Of a DNA stretch of 64,000 nucleotides, positions 53,501-64,000 are shown piece by piece. This DNA is from Glycine soja (Eukaryota > Streptophyta > Magnoliopsida > Fabales > Fabaceae), in the NCBI RefSeq assembly GCF_004193775.1, contig NW_021143947.1, forward strand, positions 26,219-90,218, read 5' to 3'. The notes below the pieces were generated by a model. That model did no database searches. It was not told the DNA's origin and saw nothing but the letters and a program-made list of their open reading frames with translations. Position numbers and translations under genes: made by a program. Position 1 is the stretch's first letter. Each line of letters opens with the position of its first letter.

Positions 53501-54860
53501 ATCACACGGAGGTCAGATTCTGGAACATCACATATCGAAACGCTCGAAATTGAACAACGGAAGCTCTCGAGAAATTGAAATGGTCATAACCCTTCACTCG
53601 GACGTCCGATTCAGGCGCTTAATATATCGAGACGCTCGAAATTTAACAACGGAAGCTCTCGAGAAATTTAAATTGTGATAACTTTCCACTCGGATGTCCG
53701 ATTCAGGCACATCATATATCGAGACGCTCGAAATTGAACAACGGAACCTCTCGAGAAATTCAAATGGTCATTAGTTTTCACACGGAGGTCCGATTCAGGC
53801 GCATCATATATCGAGACGCTCGAAATTGAACAACGGAAGCTCCAGAGAAATTTAAATGATCATAAATTTTCAATCGGATATCCGATTCAGGCGCAGCATA
53901 TATCTAAACGCTTGAAATTGAACAACGAAATCTCTCGAGAAATTCAAATGGTCATAACTTTTCACACGGAGGTCCGATTCAAGCGCATCACATATGGAGA
54001 CGTTCGAAATTGAACCATGGAAGATCTCGAGAAATTCAAATGGTCATAACTTTTCACACGGAGGTCCGATTCAGGCGCATCATATATCGAGACGCTCGAA
54101 ATTGAACAACGGAAGCTCTTGAGAAATTTAAATGATCATAAATTTTCACTCGGATATCCGATTCAAGCGCAGCATATATCTAGATGCTCGAAATTGAACA
54201 ACGAAATCTCTCGAGAAATTCAAATGGTCATAACTTTTCACACGGAGGTCCGATTCAAGCGCATCACATATGGAGACGTTCGAAATTGAACCACGGAAGC
54301 TCTTGAGAAATTGAAATTGTCATAACTTTTCACTCCGATGTCCGATTCAGGCACATCATATATTGAGATGCTCGAAATTGAACAACGTAAGTTGTCGAGA
54401 AATTCTAATGGTCATAAGTTATCACACGAAGGTCCGATTCAGGAAAATCACATATTGAGACGCTCGAAATTGAACAACGGAACCTCTCGAGAAATTCAAA
54501 TGGTCATAAGTTATCACACGGATGTCCGATTCAGGAACATCACATATCGAGACGCTCGAAATTGAACAACGGAAGCCCTCGAGAAATTGAAATGGTCATA
54601 ACCTTTCACTCGGATGTCTGATTAAGGCGCATCATATATCGAGACACTCAAAATTGAACAATGGAAGCTCTCGAGAAATTCAAATGGTCATAAGTTATCA
54701 CACGGAGGTCAGATTCTGGAACATCACATATCAAGACGCGCGAAATTGAACAACGGAAGCTCTCGAGAAATTGAAATGGTCATAACTCTTCACTCGGATG
54801 TTCGATTCAGGCGCTTAATATATCGAGACGCTCGAAATTGAACAACGGAAGCTCTCGAGA
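50561..54860. repeat. Looser 20/21-monomer and 13-monomer repeats
   Basis: 50660-50941 resembles 52592-52873 (offset 1,932), with GTCCTATTCAGG, ATTGAGATGCTTG and GATGTACGATTCAGG. 51616-51790 resembles 53456-53630 (offset 1,840), marked by GGTCAGATTCTGGAAC. 53142-53630 resembles 54338-54826 (offset 1,196). Offsets change between segments and more substitutions separate the copies, so these are older or more reworked than the units at 31-48 kb. Confidence 0.65.
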
Positions 54861-57189
54861 AATTAAAATTGTCATAACTTTCCACTCGGATGTCCGATTC
54901 AAGCACATCACATATGGAGAGGCCCGAAATTGAACCACGGAAGCTCTTCAGAAATTGAAAATTGTCATAACTTTTCACTCGGATGTCCGATTAAGGCACA
55001 TCATATATTGAGATGGTCGAAATTGAACAACGGAAGCTCTCGAGATATTGAAATGGTCATAACCTTTCACTCGAATGTCCGATTCAGGCGCATCATATAT
55101 CGAGACGCTCAAAATTGAACAATGGAAGCTCTCGATAAATTAAAATTGTCATAACTTTTCACTCGGATGTCCGATTCAGGCAAATCAGATATCGAGATGC
55201 TCGAAATTGAACAACGGAAGATATCGAGAAATTCAAATGGTCATAAGTTTTCACATGGAGGTCCGATTCAAGCACATCATATATTGAGATGGTCGAAATT
55301 GAACCACGGAAGCTCTCGAGAAATTCAAATGGTCATAAGTTATCACACGGAGGTCCGATTCAGGAACATCACATATCGAGACGATCGAAATTGAACAACG
55401 AAAGCTCTCGAGATATTGAAATGGTCATAACCTTTCACTCGAATGTCCGATTCAGGCGCATCATATATCGAGACGCTCAAAATTGAACAATGGAAGCTCT
55501 CGATAAATTAAAATTGTCATAACTTTTCACTCGGATGTCCGATTCAGGCAAATCAGATATCGAGATGCTCGAAATTGAACAACGGAAGATATCGAGAAAT
55601 TCAAATGGTCATAACTTTTCACATGGAGGTCCGATTCAGGCGCATCACATATCGAGACGCTCGAAATTGAACAACGGAAGCTCTTGAGAAATTGAAATTG
55701 TCATAACTTTTCACTCGGATGTCCGATTCAGGCACATCATATATTGAGATGGTCGAAATTGAACAACGGAAGCTCTCGAGAAATTCAAATGGTCATAAGT
55801 TATCACACGGAGGTCCGATTCAGGAACATCACATATCGAGACGCTCGAAATTGAACGGAAACTCTCGAGATATTGAAATGGTCATAACCTTTCACTCGAA
55901 TGTCCGATTCAGGCGCATCATATATCGAAACGCTCAAAATTGAACAATGGAAGCTCTCGATAAATTAAAATTGTCATAACTTTTCACTCGGATGTCCGAT
56001 TCAGGCACATCTGATATCGAGACGCTCGAAATTGAACAACAGAAGATCTCGAAAAATTCAAATGGTCATAACTTTTCACATGGAGGTCCGATTCAGGCGC
56101 ATCACATATGGAGACGTTCGAAATTGAACCACGGAAGCTCTTGAGAAATTGAAATGGTCATAAGTTATCACACAGAGGTCCGATTCAGGAACATCACATA
56201 TCGAGACGATAGAAATTGAACAACGGAAGCTCTCGAGTTATTGAAATGGTCATAACCTTTCACTCGAATGTCCGATTCAGGCGCATCATATATCGAGACG
56301 CTCAAAATTGAACAATGGAAGCTCTCGATAAATTAAAATTGTCATAACTTTTCACTCGGATGTCCGATTCAGGCAAATCAGATATCGAGATGCTCGAAAT
56401 TGAACAACGGAAGATATCGAGAAATTCAAATGGTCATAAGTTTTCACATGGAGGTCCGATTCAGGCACATCATATATTGAGATGGTCGAAATTGAACCAC
56501 GGAAGCTCTCGAGAAATTCAAATGGTCATAAGTTATCACACGGAGGTCCGATTCAGGAACATCACATATCGAGACGATCGAAATTGAACAACGGAAGCTC
56601 TCGAGAAATTTAATTGATCATAACTTTCAACTCGGATGTCCGATTAAGGCACAACAAATATAAAGACGCTCGAAATTGAACAACGGAAGGTCTCGAGAAA
56701 TTCAAATGGTCATAACTTTTCACATGGAGGTCCGATTCAGGTGCATCACATATGGAGACGTTCAAAATTGAACCACGGTAGCTCTCGAGAAATTCAAATG
56801 GTCATAACTTTTAACACGGAGGTCCAATTCAGGCGCATCACATAAGGAGACGCTCGAAATTGAACCACGGAAGATCTCGAGAAATTCAAATGGTCATAAC
56901 TTTTCACTCGGATGTCCGATTCAGGCGTATAATATATCGAGACGCTCGAAATTTAATAACGGAAGCTCTCGAGAAATTGAAATGGTCATAACTTTTCACT
57001 CGAATGTCCAATTCAGGCGCATCATATATCGAGACGCTCGAAATTTAATAACGGAAGCTCTCGAGAAATTGAAATGGTCATAACTTTTCAGTCGAATGTC
57101 CGATTCAGGCGCATAATATATCGAGACGCTCGAAATTGAAGTACGGAAGCTCTCGAGAAATTTAAATGATTATAAATTTTCACTCGGAT
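54861..57189. repeat. Heterogeneous block rich in GAGATATTGAAATGG monomers
   Basis: The GAGATATTGAAATGG and CACTCGAATGTCC subtype, last common at 19-26 kb, dominates again. Near 54955 GAAATTGAAAATTGTC has gained 1 bp. Near 55853 AATTGAACGGAAACTC has lost 3 bp. The ATTCAGGCAAATCAG monomer at 55167 recurs at 56360 (offset 1,193 = 13 x 92 - 3) and at 58016 (offset 1,656). AACAAATATAAAGACGC near 56651 is a private divergent monomer. Confidence 0.7.
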
Positions 57190-60185
57190 GTCCAATTCAG
57201 GCACATCGGATATCGAGCCGCTTGAAATTAAACAACGGAACCTCTCGAGAAATTCAAATGATCATAACTTTTCACACGGAAATCCGATTCAAGCACATCA
57301 CATAAGGAGACGCTCGAAATTGAACCACGAAAGATCTCGAGAAATTCAAATGGTCATAACTTTTCACTCGGATATCCGATTCAGGCGCATAATATATCAA
57401 GACGCTCAAAATTGAACAGTGGAAGCTCTCGAGAAATTTAAATGGTCATAACTTTTCACACGGAGGTCCGATTCAAGCGCATCACATATGGAGACGTTCG
57501 AAATTGAACCACGAAAGCTCTTGAGAAATTGAAATTGTCATAACTTTCCACTTGCATGTCCGATTCAGGCACATCAGATATTGAGACGCTCAAAATTGAA
57601 CAACGGAACCTCTCGAGAAATTCAAATGGTCATTAGTTTTCACACGGAGGTCCGATTCAGGCGCATCATATATCGAGACGCTCGAAATTGAACAACGGAA
57701 GCTCCCGAGAAATTTAAATGGTCATAAGTTTTCACATGGAGGTCCGATTCAGGCGCATCACATATGGAGACGTTCGAAATTGAACCACGGAAGCTCTTGA
57801 GAAATTGAAATGGTCATAAGTTATCACACAGAGGTCCGATTCAGGAACATCACATATCGAGACGATAGAAATTGAACAACGGAAGCTCTCGAGATATTGA
57901 AATGGTCATAACCTTTCACTCGAATGTCCGATTCAGGCGCATCATATATCGAGAAGCTCAAAATTGAACAATGGAAGCTCTCGATAAATTAAAATTGTCA
58001 TAACTTTTCACTCGGATGTCCGATTCAGGCAAATCAGATATCGAGATGCTCGAAATTGAACAACGGAAGATATCGAGAAATTCAAATGGTCATAAGTTTT
58101 CACATGGAGGTCCGATTCAGGCACATCATATATTGAGATTGTCGAAATTGAACCACGGAAGCTCTCGAGAAATTCAAATGGTCATAAGTTATCACACGGA
58201 GGTCCGATTCAGGAACATCACATATCGAGACGATTGAAATTGAACAACGGAAGCTCTCGAGATATTGAAATGGTCATAACCTTTCACTCGAATGTTCGAT
58301 TCAGGCGCATCATATATCGAGACGCTCAAAATTGAACAATGAAAGCTCTCGATAAATTAAAATTGTCATAACTTTTCACTCGGATGTCCGATTCAGGCAA
58401 ATCAGATATCGAGATGCTCGAAATTGAACAACGGAAGATATCGAGAAATTCAAATGGTCATAACTTTTCACATGGAGGTCCGATTCAGGCGCATCACATA
58501 TCGAGACGCTCGAAATTGAACAACGGAAGCTCTTGAGAAATTGAAATTGTCATAACTTTTCACTCGGATGTCCGATTCAGGCACATCATATATGGAGATG
58601 GTCGAAATTGAACAACGGAAGCTCTCGAGAAATTTAATTGATCATAAATTTTCACTCGGATATCCGATTTAGGCGCATCATATATCGAGACGCTCGAAAT
58701 TGAAGTACGGAAGCTCTCGAGAAATTTAAATGATTATAAATTTTCACTCGGATGTCCAATTCAGGCACATCAGATATCGAGCCGCTCGAAATTAAACAAC
58801 GGAACCTCTCGAGAAATTCAAATGGTCATAACTTTTCACTCGAAATTGAACCACGGAAGATCTCGAGAAATTCAAATGGTCATAACTTTTCACTCGGATG
58901 TCCGATTCATGCGCATAATATATCTAGACGCTCAAAATTGAACAATGGAAGCTCTCGAGAAATTTAAATGGTCATAACTTTTCACACGGAGGTCCGATTC
59001 AAGCGCATCACATATGGAGACGTTCGAAATTGAACCACGAAAGCTCTTGAGAAATTGAAATTGTCATAACTTTTCACTCGGATGTACGATTCAGCTGCAT
59101 CATATATCGAGACGCTTGAAATTGAACAACGGAAGATCTCGAGAAATTCAAATGGTCATAACTTTTCACATGGAGGTCCGATTCAGGCGCATCATATATC
59201 GAGACGCTCGAAATTGAACCACGGAAGATCTCGAGAAATTCAAATGGTCATAACTTTTAACACGGAGGTCCAATTCAGGCACATCATATATCGAAACACT
59301 CGAAATTGAACAACGGAAGCTCTCGAGAAATTTAATTGATCATAAATTTTCACTCGGATATCCGATTCAGGCGCATCATATATCGAGACGCTCGAAATTG
59401 AAGTACGGAAGCTCTCGAGAAATTTAAATGATTATAAATTTTCACTCGGATGTCCAATTCAGGCACATCAGATATCGAGCCGCTCGAAATTAAACAACGG
59501 AACCTCTCGAGAAATTCAAATGGTCATAACTTTTCACACGGAAATCCGATTCAAGCACATCACATAAGGAGACGCTCGAAATTGAACCACGGAAGATCTC
59601 GAGAAATTCAAATGGTCATAACTTTTCACTCGGATGTCCGATTCATGCGCATAATATATCTAGACGCTCAAAATTGAACAATGGAAGCTCTCGAGAAATT
59701 TAAATGGTCATAACTTTTCACACGGAGGTCCGATTCAAGCGCATCACATATGGAGACGTTCGAAATTGAACCACGAAAGCTCTTGAGAAATTGAAATTGT
59801 CATAACTTTTCACTCGGATGTACGATTCAGCTGCATCATATATCGAGACGCTTGAAATTGAACAACGGAAGATCTCGAGAAATTCAAATGGTCATAACTT
59901 TTCACATGGAGGTCCGATTCAGGCGCATCATATATCGAGACGCTCGAAATTGAACCACGGAAGATCTCGAGAAATTCAAATGGTCATAACTTTTAACACG
60001 GAGGTCCAATTCAGGCACATCATATATCGAGACGCTCGAAATTGAACAACGGAAGCTCTCGAGAAATTTAATTGATCATAAATTTTCACTCGGATATCCG
60101 ATTCAGGCGCATCATATATCGAGACGCTCGAAATTGAAGTACAGAAGCTCTCGAGAAATTTAAATGATTATAAATTTTCACTCGG
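57190..60185. repeat. 2,998-bp higher-order repeat, copy 1
   Basis: About 57190-59940 is repeated at an offset of 2,998 bp, which is 32 monomers plus 54 bp. The odd length comes from one truncated monomer near 58840. Marks include ATCACATAAGGAGACGC near 57296, AACAGTGGAAGC near 57415, GAAGTACGG near 58703 and GATTCAGCTGCATC near 59087. An internal 8-monomer repeat (736 bp) links 59082 with 59818 and 59450 with 60186. Confidence 0.8.
58752..58935. repeat. Truncated 54-bp monomer, first copy
   Basis: CTTTTCACTCG runs directly into AAATTGAACC near 58842, so 38 bp between the CTCG at position 61 of one monomer and the CTCG at position 7 of the next are missing. The shared CTCG at both breakpoints is a microhomology of 4 bp. 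The spacing of landmarks across the site is 330 bp instead of 368. Confidence 0.85.
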
Positions 60186-62940
60186 ATGTCCAATTCAGAC
60201 ACATCAGATATCGAGCCGCTCGAAATTAAACAACGGAACCTCTCGAGAAATTCAAATGGTCATAACTTTTCACACGGAAATCCGATTCAAGCACATCACA
60301 TAAGGAGACGCTCGAAATTGAACCACGAAAGATCTCGAGAAATTCAAATGGTCATAACTTTTCACTCGGATATCCGATTCAGGCGCATAATATATCAAGA
60401 CGCTCAAAATTGAACAGTGGAAGCTCTCGAGAAATTTAAATGGTCATAACTTTTCACACGGAGGTCCGATTCAAGCGCATCACATATGGAGACGTTCGAA
60501 ATTGAACCACGAAAGCTCTTGAGAAATTGAAATTGTCATAACTTTTCACTCGGATGTACGATTCAGCTGCATCATATATCGAGACGCTTGAAATTGAACA
60601 ACGGAAGATCTCGAGAAATTCAAATGGTCATAACTTTTCACATGGAGGTCCGATTCAGGCGCATCATATATCGAGACGCTCGAAATTGAACAACGGAAGC
60701 TCCCGAGAAATTTAAATGGTCATAAGTTTTCACATGGAGGTCCGATTCAGGCGCATCACATATGGAGACGTTCGAAATTGAACCACGGAAGCTCTTGAGA
60801 AATTGAAATGGTCATAAGTTATCACACAGAGGTCCGATTCAGGAACATCACATATCGAGACGATAGAAATTGAACAACGGAAGCTCTCGAGATATTGAAA
60901 TGGTCATAACCTTTCACTCGAATGTCCGATTCAGGCGCATCATATATCGAGAAGCTCAAAATTGAACAATGGAAGCTCTCGATAAATTAAAATTGTCATA
61001 ACTTTTCACTCGGATGTCCGATTCAGGCAAATCAGATATCGAGATGCTCGAAATTGAACAACGGAAGATATCGAGAAATTCAAATGGTCATAAGTTTTCA
61101 CATGGAGGTCCGATTCAGGCACATCATATATTGAGATTGTCGAAATTGAACCACGGAAGCTCTCGAGAAATTCAAATGGTCATAAGTTATCACACGGAGG
61201 TCCGATTCAGGAACATCACATATCGAGACGATTGAAATTGAACAACGGAAGCTCTCGAGATATTGAAATGGTCATAACCTTTCACTCGAATGTTCGATTC
61301 AGGCGCATCATATATCGAGACGCTCAAAATTGAACAATGAAAGCTCTCGATAAATTAAAATTGTCATAACTTTTCACTCGGATGTCCGATTCAGGCAAAT
61401 CAGATATCGAGATGCTCGAAATTGAACAACGGAAGATATCGAGAAATTGAAATGGTCATAACTTTTCACATGGAGGTCCGATTCAGGCGCATCACATATC
61501 GAGACGCTCGAAATTGAACAACGGAAGCTCTTGAGAAATTGAAATTGTCATAACTTTTCACTCGGATGTCCGATTCAGGCACATCATATATGGAGATGGT
61601 CGAAATTGAACAACGGAAGCTCTCGAGAAATTTAATTGATCATAAATTTTCACTCGAATATCCGATTTAGGCGCATCATATATCGAGACGCTCGAAATTG
61701 AAGTACGGAAGCTCTCGAGAAATTTAAATGATTATAAATTTTCACTCGGATGTCCAATTCAGGCACATCAGATATCGAGCCGCTCGAAATTAAACAACGG
61801 AACCTCTCGAGAAATTCAAATGGTCATAACTTTTCACTCGAAATTGAACCACGGAAGATCTCGAGAAATTCAAATGGTCATAACTTTTCACTCGGATGTC
61901 CGATTCATGCGCATAATATATCTAGACGCTCAAAATTGAACAATGGAAGCTCTCGAGAAATTTAAATGGTCATAACTTTTCACACGGAGGTCCGATTCAA
62001 GCGCATCACATATGGAGACGTTCGAAATTGAACCACGAAAGCTCTTGAGAAATTGAAATTGTCATAACTTTTCACTCGGATGTACGATTCAGCTGCATCA
62101 TATATCGAGACGCTTGAAATTGAACAACGGAAGATCTCGAGAAATTCAAATCGTCATAACTTTTCACATGGAGGTCCGATTCAGGCGCATCATATATCGA
62201 GACGCTCGAAATTGAACCACGGAAGATCTCGAGAAATTCAAATGGTCATAACTTTTAACACGGAGGTCCAATTCAGGCACATCATATATCGAGACGCTCG
62301 AAATTGAACAACGGAAGCTCTCGAGAAATTTAATTGATCATAAATTTTCACTCGGATATCCGATTCAGGCGCATCATATATCGAGACGCTCGAAATTGAA
62401 GTACAGAAGCTCTCGAGAAATTTAAATGATTATAAATTTTCACTCGGATGTCCAATTCAGGCACATCAGATATCGAGCCGCTCGAAATTAAACAACGGAA
62501 CCTCTCGAGAAATTCAAATGGTCATAACTTTTCACACGGAAATCCGATTCAAGCACATCACATAAGGAGACGCTCGAAATTGAACCACGAAAGATCTCGA
62601 GAAATTCAAATGGTCATAACTTTTCACTCGGATATCCGATTCAGGCGCATAATATATCAAGACGCTCAAAATTGAACAGTGGAAGCTCTCGAGAAATTTA
62701 AATGGTCATAACTTTTCACACGGAGGTCCGATTCAAGCGCATCACATATGGAGACGTTCGAAATTGAACCACGAAAGCTCTTGAGAAATTGAAATTGTCA
62801 TAACTTTTCACTCGGATGTACGATTCAGCTACATCATTTATCGAGACGCTTGAAATTGAACAACGGAAGATCTCGAGAAATTCAAATGGTCATAACTTTT
62901 CACATGGAGGTCCGATTCAGGCGCATCATATATCGACACG
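60186..62940. repeat. 2,998-bp higher-order repeat, copy 2
   Basis: This repeats 57188-59942 at offset 2,998. One or two monomers near 60540-60650 differ from copy 1 (GATTCAGCTGCATC where copy 1 has a GCATGTCCGATTCAGGC form), suggesting local conversion. Other changes noticed are near 61446, 61649 and 62149. The match ends near 62940, where TCGATAAATTAAAATTG monomers begin. Confidence 0.8.
61750..61933. repeat. Truncated 54-bp monomer, second copy
   Basis: The same junction, CACTCG joined to AAATTGAACC, lies near 61840, exactly 2,998 bp after the first. It was therefore copied with the larger unit and did not arise twice. Confidence 0.85.
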
Positions 62941-64000
62941 CTCGAAATTGAACAACGGAAGCTCTCGATAAATTAAAATTGTCATAACTTTCCACTCGGA
63001 TGTCCGATTCAAGCACATCACATTTGGAGACGCCCGAAATTGAACCACGGAAGCTCTTGAGAAATTGAAATTGTCATAACTTTTCACTCGGATGTCCGAT
63101 TCAGGCACCTCATATATTGAGATGGTCGAAATTGAACAACGGACGCTCTCGAGAAATTCAAATGGTCATAAGTTATCACACGGAGGTCCGATTCAGGAAC
63201 ATCACATATCGAGACGCTCGAAATTGAACAACGGAAGCTCTCGGGAAATTGAAATGGTCATAACCTTTCACTCGGATGTCCGATTCAGGCGCATAATATA
63301 TCGAGACGCTCAAAATTTAATAACGGAAGCTCTCGAGAAATTGAAATGGTCATAAGTTTTCACACGAATGTCCGATTCAGGCGCATAATATATCGAGATG
63401 CTCAAAATTGAAGTACGGAAGCTCTCGAGAAATTTAAATGATTATAAATTTTCACTCGGATGTCCAATTCATGCACATCGGATATTGAGCCGCTCGAAAT
63501 TAAACAACGGAACCTCTCGAGAAATTCAATTGGTCATAACTTTTCACACGGAAATCCGATTCAAGCACATCACATAAGGAGAAGCTCGAAATTGAACCAC
63601 GAAAGATCTCGAGAAATTCAAATGGTCATAACTTTTCACTCGGATGTCCCATTCAGGCGCATAATATATCTAGACGCTCAAAATTGAACAATGGAAGCTC
63701 TCGAGAAATTTAAATGGTCATAACTTTTCACACGGAGGTCCGATTCAAGCGCATCACATATGGGGACGTTCGAAATTGAACCACGAAAGCTCTTGAGAAA
63801 TTGAAATTGTCATAACTTTTCACTTGGATGTACGATTCAGCTACATCATTTATGGAGACGCTCGAAATTGAACAACGGAAGCTCCCAAGAAATTAATATT
63901 GTCATAACTTTTCACTCGGATGTCCGATTCAAGCACATCTCATATGGAGACGCCCGAAATTGAACCACGGAAGATCTCGAGAAATTCAAATGGTCATAAC
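62941..64000. repeat. Terminal heterogeneous monomers, array continues beyond the window
   Basis: About 11 monomers resemble mixed parts of the 2,998-bp unit (GAAGTACGG near 63413, ATAAGGAGAAGC near 63571, ATTCAGCTACATCATTTATGG near 63834) and of the ATTGAGATGGTCG series near 63117. The window ends inside a monomer. I see no array edge. Confidence 0.7.

Larger units (their letters stand above)
1..64000. repeat. Centromeric satellite array, 92-bp monomer, CentGm-1/SB92-like
   Basis: Every part of the window is the same roughly 92-bp monomer in one orientation. Constant landmarks in order are GAGACGCTCGAAATTGAAC, a GGAAGCTCTCGAGAAATT block, AAATGGTCATAA, a CACTCGGATGTCC or CACACGGAGGTCC box, GATTCAGGCGCATC and ATATATC. 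The GAGACG landmark recurs every 92 bp, with few exceptions, from the first bases to the last, and both window ends fall inside a monomer. From memory, period and sequence match the soybean centromeric satellite CentGm-1 (SB92). The related CentGm-2 is described as 91 bp, which does not fit the spacing seen here. Known role of the family: the main centromere-core repeat, associated with CENH3 nucleosomes. The tandem-satellite call is certain. The family name was not checked by search. Confidence 0.95.

Noticed and set aside
58830..58860. The 54-bp monomer as an assembly join
   Set aside because: The breakpoint has a clean 4-bp CTCG microhomology and appears identically at 61840 within an otherwise matching unit. 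A real deletion that was later duplicated is simpler, although a collapse error cannot be excluded without reads.
431..63687. Over a hundred open reading frames of 60-97 codons on both strands, many nearly identical, often beginning MSDSGTS or METPEIEP
   Set aside because: They are the satellite read through. A 92-bp period is not a multiple of three, so one frame passes through the monomer in shifting phase for about 2.5 monomers until TGA in AAATTGA or TAA in CATAAC. They recur in the same order as the monomers, have no promoter or codon bias and match no known domain. I annotate none as a gene.
1..64000. CRISPR array
   Set aside because: The repeats are contiguous 92-bp monomers. There are no short constant repeats separated by unique spacers, and every segment is related to every other.
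1..64000. CentGm-2 rather than CentGm-1
   Set aside because: CentGm-2 is described as 91 bp. Landmarks here keep 92-bp spacing over hundreds of monomers. Some variants could still reflect exchange with CentGm-2, which I cannot test without its sequence.
1..64000. CENP-B box-like motif around TTCGAAATTGAACC or GATTCGGGCG
   Set aside because: The primate pattern TTCGNNNNANNCGGG is not satisfied in the stretches I examined, and plants have no established CENP-B box system.
1..64000. tRNA, rRNA or other RNA genes, terminators and promoters
   Set aside because: No cloverleaf, A/B box pair or rRNA-like segment stands out from the repeat. TATATAT-like strings (CATATATCG) are part of every monomer and cannot be read as promoters.

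Overview
This window holds a single thing: an uninterrupted, head-to-tail tandem array of a satellite monomer of about 92 bp, running off both ends. I see no unique sequence, no transposon, no RNA gene and no credible protein-coding gene. Allowing for the length changes I could locate, the window contains about 696 monomers, all in the same orientation. A canonical monomer read from GAGACGCTCG to the next one is 92 bp and about 43% G+C by hand count.

The period and sequence match what I remember of the soybean centromeric satellite CentGm-1 (also called SB92, 92 bp). Its sister family CentGm-2 has a 91-bp period, which I do not see here. The most likely source is therefore a centromere core of Glycine max or the closely related G. 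soja. The family name rests on memory, not on a search. The chromosome cannot be told.

The information in the window lies in how variant monomers are ordered. Left third: a 38-monomer unit (3,497 bp) is repeated in tandem (about 93-3589 and 3590-7132). A block of an 8-monomer unit follows (7133-7887), then a rearranged partial third copy of the 38-mer (7888-10828). Next come a nested 8/9-monomer array (10828-14857), a 4-monomer array (14905-15866) and a 3-monomer array (15865-16416). Middle: diverse monomers with a compensated indel cluster (16417-19936), a 22-monomer segment and its shortened copy (19937-23616), more diverse monomers (23617-26100), and near-identical monomers that recur three times (26281-30420).

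Right half: a 41/40-monomer unit (30915-39200), a 13-monomer repeat (39840-42046), a 34-monomer unit (about 42065-48130), an alternating two-monomer stretch (about 48866-49480), looser 20/21- and 13-monomer similarities (50560-54860), and a 2,998-bp tandem unit that carries a 54-bp truncated monomer in each copy (57190-62940).

There are no genes to act together. The inferred role of such an array is structural: it is the DNA on which CENH3 nucleosomes and the kinetochore assemble, shaped by unequal exchange and gene conversion. Short reading frames of 60-97 codons are by-products of a 92-bp period, which is not a multiple of three. I found no hidden coding system. The notable content is the nested higher-order structure, a few recurring aberrant monomers and the traces of how the array grew. 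Boundaries were read by eye and are good to roughly half a monomer.
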